Shown here: positions 60,157 through 64,000 of the stretch, piece after piece
How positions within the stretch are numbered: position 1 is the first letter of the stretch
Layout: each line of letters opens with the position of its first letter
Assembly: GCA_023382655.1 (NCBI GenBank)
Contig: JAHDWK010000010.1
Location: 62,001-126,000, forward strand
From: Anaerolineae bacterium
Lineage (GTDB): Bacteria; Chloroflexota; Anaerolineae; Promineifilales; Promineifilaceae
Reading direction: 5' to 3'
DNA: 64,000 nt
Position numbers and translations under genes: made by a program
Notes under the pieces: model-generated
Told to the model about the DNA's origin: nothing
What the model saw: the letters and a program-made list of their open reading frames with translations, nothing else
The model's database searches: none

Positions 60157-61302
60157 ATGCCCCGGAAATTAAAAATAGCCACGATCCAAATGGATGCCAA
60201 CCCGGCCCCGGTGGGGGAACGGTTGGGCCGCGCCGAAAAGCTGGTGGCGCGGGCGGCCCAGGCGGGGGCGCAGTTGGTGGTGCTGCCGGAACTGTTTAAC
60301 ACCGGCTACCAGTATGACCCGGCTAACTTTGAACTGGCGGAACGGGTCAACGGCCGTACCGCTTCCTGGATGCAAACCATCGCCCACCAACACCACATCC
60401 ATCTGGCCGGTACTTTGCTGCTGCTGGATGGCAATGAGGTGTATAACGCCCTGCTGCTGGTGGCCCCCGACGGCCGTATCTGGCGCTATGACAAAAATTA
60501 TCCCTGGGGCTGGGAGCGGGGTTACTTCCGCGACGCCAGCCGCCCGGCCGTTGCCCATACCGATATTGGCGACTTTGGCCTGCTCATCTGTTGGGACGCG
60601 GCCCACCGCGACCTGTGGCGGCAGTACGCCGGGCAGGTGGACATGATGCTCATCAGCAGTTGCCCGCCGGACGTATCCAACCCCACTTACCTCTTCGCCA
60701 ATGGCGACCGGGTTTCCGTAGACGAGATGGGATCGGTGATGGCGCTGACGAAGGGCGACGGCCGTCGCGTTTTTGGCGACATGATTAACGAACAAACGGC
60801 CTGGCTGGGCGTGCCGGCGGTGAACAGCGTCGGCTGCGGTGTCATCACCACTGACGTCCCACAGGGGTTGGGTACGCTGCTAACCATCCTGCCCATTGCC
60901 CCCCACCTGGCAAAATACCTGCCCCAGGCCAGGCAGATGCAGTTGACGTGCGCCATGGTGCAGGGCTGCAAGGTGGTGGATGGACACGGCCGTGTCCTCA
61001 CCGAACTGGCGCAAAACGACGGCGAGACCTTTACCATTGCTGAGGTAACGTTGCCGGATGAGAAACCACAGCCGCACGGCCGTCAACCCACCTCATCCTT
61101 ATCGCCCCTCTCCTACCTGGCCTCCGACTACCTGCTGCCGATTTTGACCACACCCGTCTACCGCGCCGGGCTGCGCCAGACCTACGGTGCGCACATGGCC
61201 CCCCTCAACCCCGCCGCTCGCCGCTGGCTGGCCGCGCTGGTCGTGGTGGGCATCGTGGCATTTGTGTGGGGCTGGTGGTGGGCACGGCCGTATCGTAAGT
61301 AG
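60157..61302 (+). CDS. Carbon-nitrogen hydrolase with C-terminal membrane helix
   Basis: The 381-residue protein belongs to the nitrilase superfamily. The triad is visible: Glu in VVLPELFNTGY near residue 44, Lys in RYDKNYPWGWERGYF and Cys in LLICWDAAHRDLWRQY near 144. It lacks a signal peptide but ends with a hydrophobic helix (LAALVVVGIVAFVWGWWWA) and a short basic tail, so it is a tail-anchored enzyme facing the cytoplasm, which is unusual for the family. GGAGG precedes ATG 60157 by eight bases. It is divergent from GH4. Confidence 0.88.
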   Translation: MPRKLKIATIQMDANPAPVGERLGRAEKLVARAAQAGAQLVVLPELFNTGYQYDPANFELAERVNGRTASWMQTIAHQHHIHLAGTLLLLDGNEVYNALLLVAPDGRIWRYDKNYPWGWERGYFRDASRPAVAHTDIGDFGLLICWDAAHRDLWRQYAGQVDMMLISSCPPDVSNPTYLFANGDRVSVDEMGSVMALTKGDGRRVFGDMINEQTAWLGVPAVNSVGCGVITTDVPQGLGTLLTILPIAPHLAKYLPQARQMQLTCAMVQGCKVVDGHGRVLTELAQNDGETFTIAEVTLPDEKPQPHGRQPTSSLSPLSYLASDYLLPILTTPVYRAGLRQTYGAHMAPLNPAARRWLAALVVVGIVAFVWGWWWARPYRK

Positions 61303-61364
61303 TGCCAGACAAGGGGCTGTATGGCATTGGTCAATCAAAATGGTGCTGCCCCTTGCCTGGCACT
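61301..61364. repeat. Inverted repeat, GTGCCAGGCAC family, copy 4
   Basis: AGTGCCAGACAAGGGGC (61301-61317) faces GCCCCTTGCCTGGCACT (61348-61364), a 17-bp stem with one mismatch. The left arm contains the stop codon of the nitrilase-like gene. Confidence 0.85.
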
Positions 61365-61438
61365 GCCCGGTAAGTGGTACAATCAGTCTTGAGGATTCAC
61401 AAAGGACGCAAAGAGCGCGAAGATAGGAGGCATATGGC

Positions 61439-61648
61439 ATGAACACATATACCGCAGTGATTAAACAAGAAGACGATTGGTGGATTGGTTGGATCGAGGA
61501 GGTTCCTGGCGTCAATTGTCAGGAACCTACTCGTGATGAACTATTGGAGACGTTGCGCATTACCCTGGCAGAAGCGCTAGAGTTCAATCGAGAAGATGCC
61601 CGGCAAGCGGCAGGAAAACATTACCAGGAAGAAAAAATTGCCGTATGA
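61439..61648 (+). CDS. hicB: HicB-family antitoxin
   Basis: The 69-residue protein (MNTYTAVIKQEDDWWIGWIE, then VPGVNCQEPTRDELLETLR) is a partial RNase H-fold HicB domain without the C-terminal DNA-binding domain of longer members. It should neutralise HicA. The stop overlaps the hicA start (ATGA). GGAGG lies nine bases before the ATG. Confidence 0.9.
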   Translation: MNTYTAVIKQEDDWWIGWIEEVPGVNCQEPTRDELLETLRITLAEALEFNREDARQAAGKHYQEEKIAV

Positions 61649-61833
61649 AGCGGGAGAAATTGCTCAAGCATCTTCATTCCCACGGTTGTGAACTGCTCAG
61701 GGAAGGAGCCAAACATTCCTGGTGGATCAATCCAGAGCAAAATCAACGATCTGCCGTCCCCAGACATACGGAAATCAAAGAGTTTCTGGCTATCAAGATT
61801 TGTAAAGACCTGGGGATTCCACCAGTCAAATAA
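61645..61833 (+). CDS. hicA: HicA-family mRNA interferase toxin
   Basis: HicA toxins are small dsRBD-like ribonucleases that cleave mRNA. The 62-residue protein starts MKREKLLKHLHSHGCELLRE and keeps the catalytic His in GAKHSWWINP, plus HTEIKEFLAIKICKDLGIP. The antitoxin gene comes first, the reverse of the E. coli order. It overlaps hicB by four bases. A FAD oxidoreductase gene begins only five bases after its stop. Confidence 0.9.
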   Translation: MKREKLLKHLHSHGCELLREGAKHSWWINPEQNQRSAVPRHTEIKEFLAIKICKDLGIPPVK

Positions 61834-61838
61834 CGAAA

Positions 61839-63431
61839 ATGAACAAATACGACACAATCATCATCGGCGGGGGGCATAATGGGCTGGTGGCGGCGGGCTA
61901 CCTGGCGCGGGCCGGGAAACGGGTGCTGGTGCTGGAACGGCGGCACCTGGTGGGCGGGGCCAGCGTGACGGAGGAGATTTTCCCCGGTTTTAAGTTCTCC
62001 GTTTTCTCCTACGTGGTCAGCCTGTTCCGGCCGGAGATTATCCGCGACCTGAAGCTGCCGCAGCATGGGCTGACCATTTTGCCGCTGGAAAGCACACTCA
62101 CGCCGCTGCCCGACGGCCGTTTCCTCTACCGCGGCAACGACCATTGGGAGGCGATGCGCAGCGTGGCCCAATTCAGCCAACGGGACGCCGACGTGTATGA
62201 TGAATACGGCCGTAACATGTACTTCATGGCCAAAGCAGTCAAATATATCCTGGGCATCATCCCGCCCGACCCCACCAGCTTCAAACCGGGTGAACTGTTG
62301 GGGCTGGCCAACCTGGCCCGCCACTTTCTGGGGTTGGGCGAAGAAAAGCTGTACCTGCTGGCGAAGCTGATGACCATGAGCGCGGCTGACTTTGTGGCCC
62401 AATGGTTTGAATCAGAGCCGCTGCGGGCCACGCTGTCTGCCAGCGGCATCATCGGCACCTTTATGGGACCGCGTTCACCCGGTTCGGCGTATGTGCTGCT
62501 GCATCATTACATGGGCGAGATTGACGGGGCGTACCGCGCCTGGGGCTTTCACAAAGGGGGCACCGGTGGGCTGGCCGACGTGCTGGCACGAGCAGCGCAA
62601 TCGTTTGGCGCGGAAATCAAGGTGAATGCGGGGGTGAAAGAGGTGGTGGTGCGGAACGGCCGGGCCACCGGCGTGGCCCTGGAAAATGGCGACGAATACC
62701 AGGCCGATGTGGTCATTTCCAGCCTCGACCCCAAGTTGACTTTTCTCAAACTGGTAGACGAGAAGGAACTGCCCGGCGACCTGGTGACCTCCATTCGCAA
62801 GTTCAACATTTACGGCTCGTCCGGCAAGGTGAATCTGGCGCTGGATGGGCTGCCCGACCTGGCGGGCAACCCGATGCAGCGGTTGGGCCACGCCAGCCGC
62901 CGCCTGATGGCCGGGGCCATCTCCATCAGCCCCCACACCGACTACCTGGAGCGGGCATTTGACCATGCCAAGTACGGGGAGTTCAGCGAACGGCCGTACA
63001 TAGACATCATCCTGCCCTCCATGATAGACCCGGACATGGCCCCGCCGGGCAAACACGTCATGTCCTGTTTTGTGCAGTACGCTCCCTACAATCTGGCGGG
63101 TGGCTGGAATGATGCCCAACGGGATGCTTTTGGCGACGCGGTGGTCAATACGCTGGCCGAATTTTTCCCCAACATCAAAGAACTCATTTTGCACCGGCAA
63201 GTGCTCACGCCGGTAGATATTGAGCGTACCACCGGCTTATCGCAGGGCAACATTTTCCAGGGCGAATTGAGTTTGTCGCAGTTGTTATTTTTGCGGCCGG
63301 CCGCCGGTTACGCCAAATACCGCACCCCCATCAAGGGCTACTGGCAGTGCGGCTCCGGCACCCACCCCGGTGGCGGCATTATGGGCGCGCCGGGGCGGTT
63401 GGCAGCGTTGGAAGTGTTGAAAGAGATGTAG
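61839..63431 (+). CDS. FAD-dependent oxidoreductase, phytoene-desaturase/PYROXD2-like
   Basis: The 530-residue protein starts with a dinucleotide-binding fold (YDTIIIGGGHNGLVAAGYLA, then VLVLERRHLVGGASVTEEIF). The C-terminal flavin segment reads GYWQCGSGTHPGGGIMGAPG. This is the carotenoid isomerase/desaturase-like group that includes PYROXD2; the substrate is unknown and no carotenoid genes are nearby. It begins five bases after hicA, so it may be read through from the toxin operon. A paralogue follows. Confidence 0.88.
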   Translation: MNKYDTIIIGGGHNGLVAAGYLARAGKRVLVLERRHLVGGASVTEEIFPGFKFSVFSYVVSLFRPEIIRDLKLPQHGLTILPLESTLTPLPDGRFLYRGNDHWEAMRSVAQFSQRDADVYDEYGRNMYFMAKAVKYILGIIPPDPTSFKPGELLGLANLARHFLGLGEEKLYLLAKLMTMSAADFVAQWFESEPLRATLSASGIIGTFMGPRSPGSAYVLLHHYMGEIDGAYRAWGFHKGGTGGLADVLARAAQSFGAEIKVNAGVKEVVVRNGRATGVALENGDEYQADVVISSLDPKLTFLKLVDEKELPGDLVTSIRKFNIYGSSGKVNLALDGLPDLAGNPMQRLGHASRRLMAGAISISPHTDYLERAFDHAKYGEFSERPYIDIILPSMIDPDMAPPGKHVMSCFVQYAPYNLAGGWNDAQRDAFGDAVVNTLAEFFPNIKELILHRQVLTPVDIERTTGLSQGNIFQGELSLSQLLFLRPAAGYAKYRTPIKGYWQCGSGTHPGGGIMGAPGRLAALEVLKEM

Positions 63432-63434
63432 AAG

Positions 63435-63467
63435 AGACATCCGATTTCTTAAAGAAATCGGATGTCT
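63435..63467. repeat. Inverted repeat AGACATCCGATTTCT
   Basis: AGACATCCGATTTCT and AGAAATCGGATGTCT form a 15-bp stem with a 3-base loop in the 48-bp gap between the two FAD oxidoreductase genes. Confidence 0.88.
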
Positions 63468-63479
63468 GACCGAACAACC

Positions 63480-64000
63480 ATGAAAAAACGGTACGACATC
63501 ATCATCATCGGCGCGGGGCACAATGGGTTGACGGCCGCAGCCTATCTGGCGAAGGCGGGTAAGTCGGTGCTGGTGCTGGAAAAGCGGGACGTGCTCGGCG
63601 GCGCGGCGGCAACGGAGGAAATCTGGCCCGGCTTCCAGGCCAACACCGGCGCGGAAGACGCCGGTTTGTTCCAGGACAGCATTGTCAAAGAGCTATTTTT
63701 GAAGATGCACGGGCTGGAATTCCGGGAGAGTCCGGTTGCCATTTTTGCGCCACAAGTGGATGCGCCCGCCCTGACCCTTTACCGAGACATCGCTAAAAGC
63801 CAACAGTCCATTGCCCAATTTAGCCAGCGGGACGCGGCGCGTTACCCGGATTTTGTGGCCCAGGTGAATGGGTTCACGGTCGTGCTGCGCGACATGCTCC
63901 TGCAAACCCCGCCCGACCTGGGCACACCCCATCTGAGCGAACTGGTCGGTTGGGGCGGTGTGGGTCTCAAGCTGCGGCGTATGGGTGGTGCAGCCATGAT
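63480..64000 (+). CDS. Second FAD-dependent oxidoreductase (3' end outside window)
   Basis: ATG 63480 starts KKRYDIIIIGAGHNGLTAAA, clearly homologous to the N-terminus of the preceding gene, and continues in frame for 173 codons to the window edge. The FAD motif and LVLEKRDVLGGAAATEEIWP are conserved, and SQQSIAQFSQRDAARYPDF parallels the neighbour. It is a diverged tandem paralogue, so the pair may act as a heterodimer or on related substrates. No ACGGCCGT occurs in this part. Confidence 0.88.
   Translation, partial: MKKRYDIIIIGAGHNGLTAAAYLAKAGKSVLVLEKRDVLGGAAATEEIWPGFQANTGAEDAGLFQDSIVKELFLKMHGLEFRESPVAIFAPQVDAPALTLYRDIAKSQQSIAQFSQRDAARYPDFVAQVNGFTVVLRDMLLQTPPDLGTPHLSELVGWGGVGLKLRRMGGAAM

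Overview
The window looks like a chromosomal segment of a Chloroflexota bacterium, most likely an Anaerolineae/Ardenticatenia-type lineage. This is inferred from gene content: baseplate-J-like membrane protein next to alaS, DUF6483 and DUF4037 proteins, F420-dependent luciferase-like oxidoreductase, an orphan sugar-ABC ATPase, and secreted proteins ending in a Y/F-L-P-I/V-V tail. No rRNA or marker gene fixes the taxon. GC is moderately high. Genes are dense and run in mixed orientation, and no intact insertion sequence, prophage or CRISPR array was seen.

Layout. 1-9.6 kb (minus strand): alaS, a baseplate-J-like membrane protein, ruvX, mltG, a shortened periplasmic binding protein, DUF4037 and DUF6483 proteins and a partial membrane protein. 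alaS is preceded by a leader peptide with five consecutive alanine codons and a terminator/antiterminator, a textbook ribosome-mediated attenuator. 9.6-18.1 kb: a divergent FHA-winged-helix protein and Ser/Thr kinase, an orphan InsA-like zinc-ribbon/HTH protein, a CUT1 sugar ATPase, a LiuC-like hydratase, ftsH with an upstream ECF sigma factor, and an unrecognised protein. 18.1-31.6 kb: DinB-like protein, YgfZ, lpdA, two secreted repeat proteins (FG-GAP and beta-helix), a PAP2 phosphatase, a two-component system, a PspC protein, tRNA-Arg(CCG), Hsp33 and a mutarotase-like protein. 31.6-36.1 kb (minus strand): subtilisin-like protease, LysM lipoprotein, TPR membrane protein and an effector-associated-domain (EAD) protein, a candidate undescribed conflict or signalling cassette. 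36.2-47.5 kb: tex, an unknown protein, a cupin, then acyl-CoA carboxylase alpha and beta, an acyl-CoA dehydrogenase, a phosphotransferase and an F420 oxidoreductase. With the LiuC-like hydratase at 13.4 kb these resemble leucine/isovalerate or acyclic-terpene catabolism. 47.5-64 kb: a TdeIII-type restriction enzyme without a visible methylase, a 1939-residue alpha-2-macroglobulin, an amino-acid permease of different composition beside a truncated acetyltransferase copy, a RidA-like protein, GH4 glycosidase, nitrilase-family hydrolase, hicBA, and two tandem FAD oxidoreductases (the second cut by the window edge).

Two sequence-scale signals cross the whole window. First, the palindrome ACGGCCGT occurs about 140 times by hand count (roughly 1-2 expected by chance), in all reading frames and inside several predicted promoters; it behaves like the HIP1 palindrome of cyanobacteria. 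Second, nearly every gene junction carries one of more than a dozen unrelated, long, near-perfect inverted repeats, some of which intrude into gene starts. Several genes also appear to be transcribed leaderlessly, with a -10 box 7-8 nt before the ATG.
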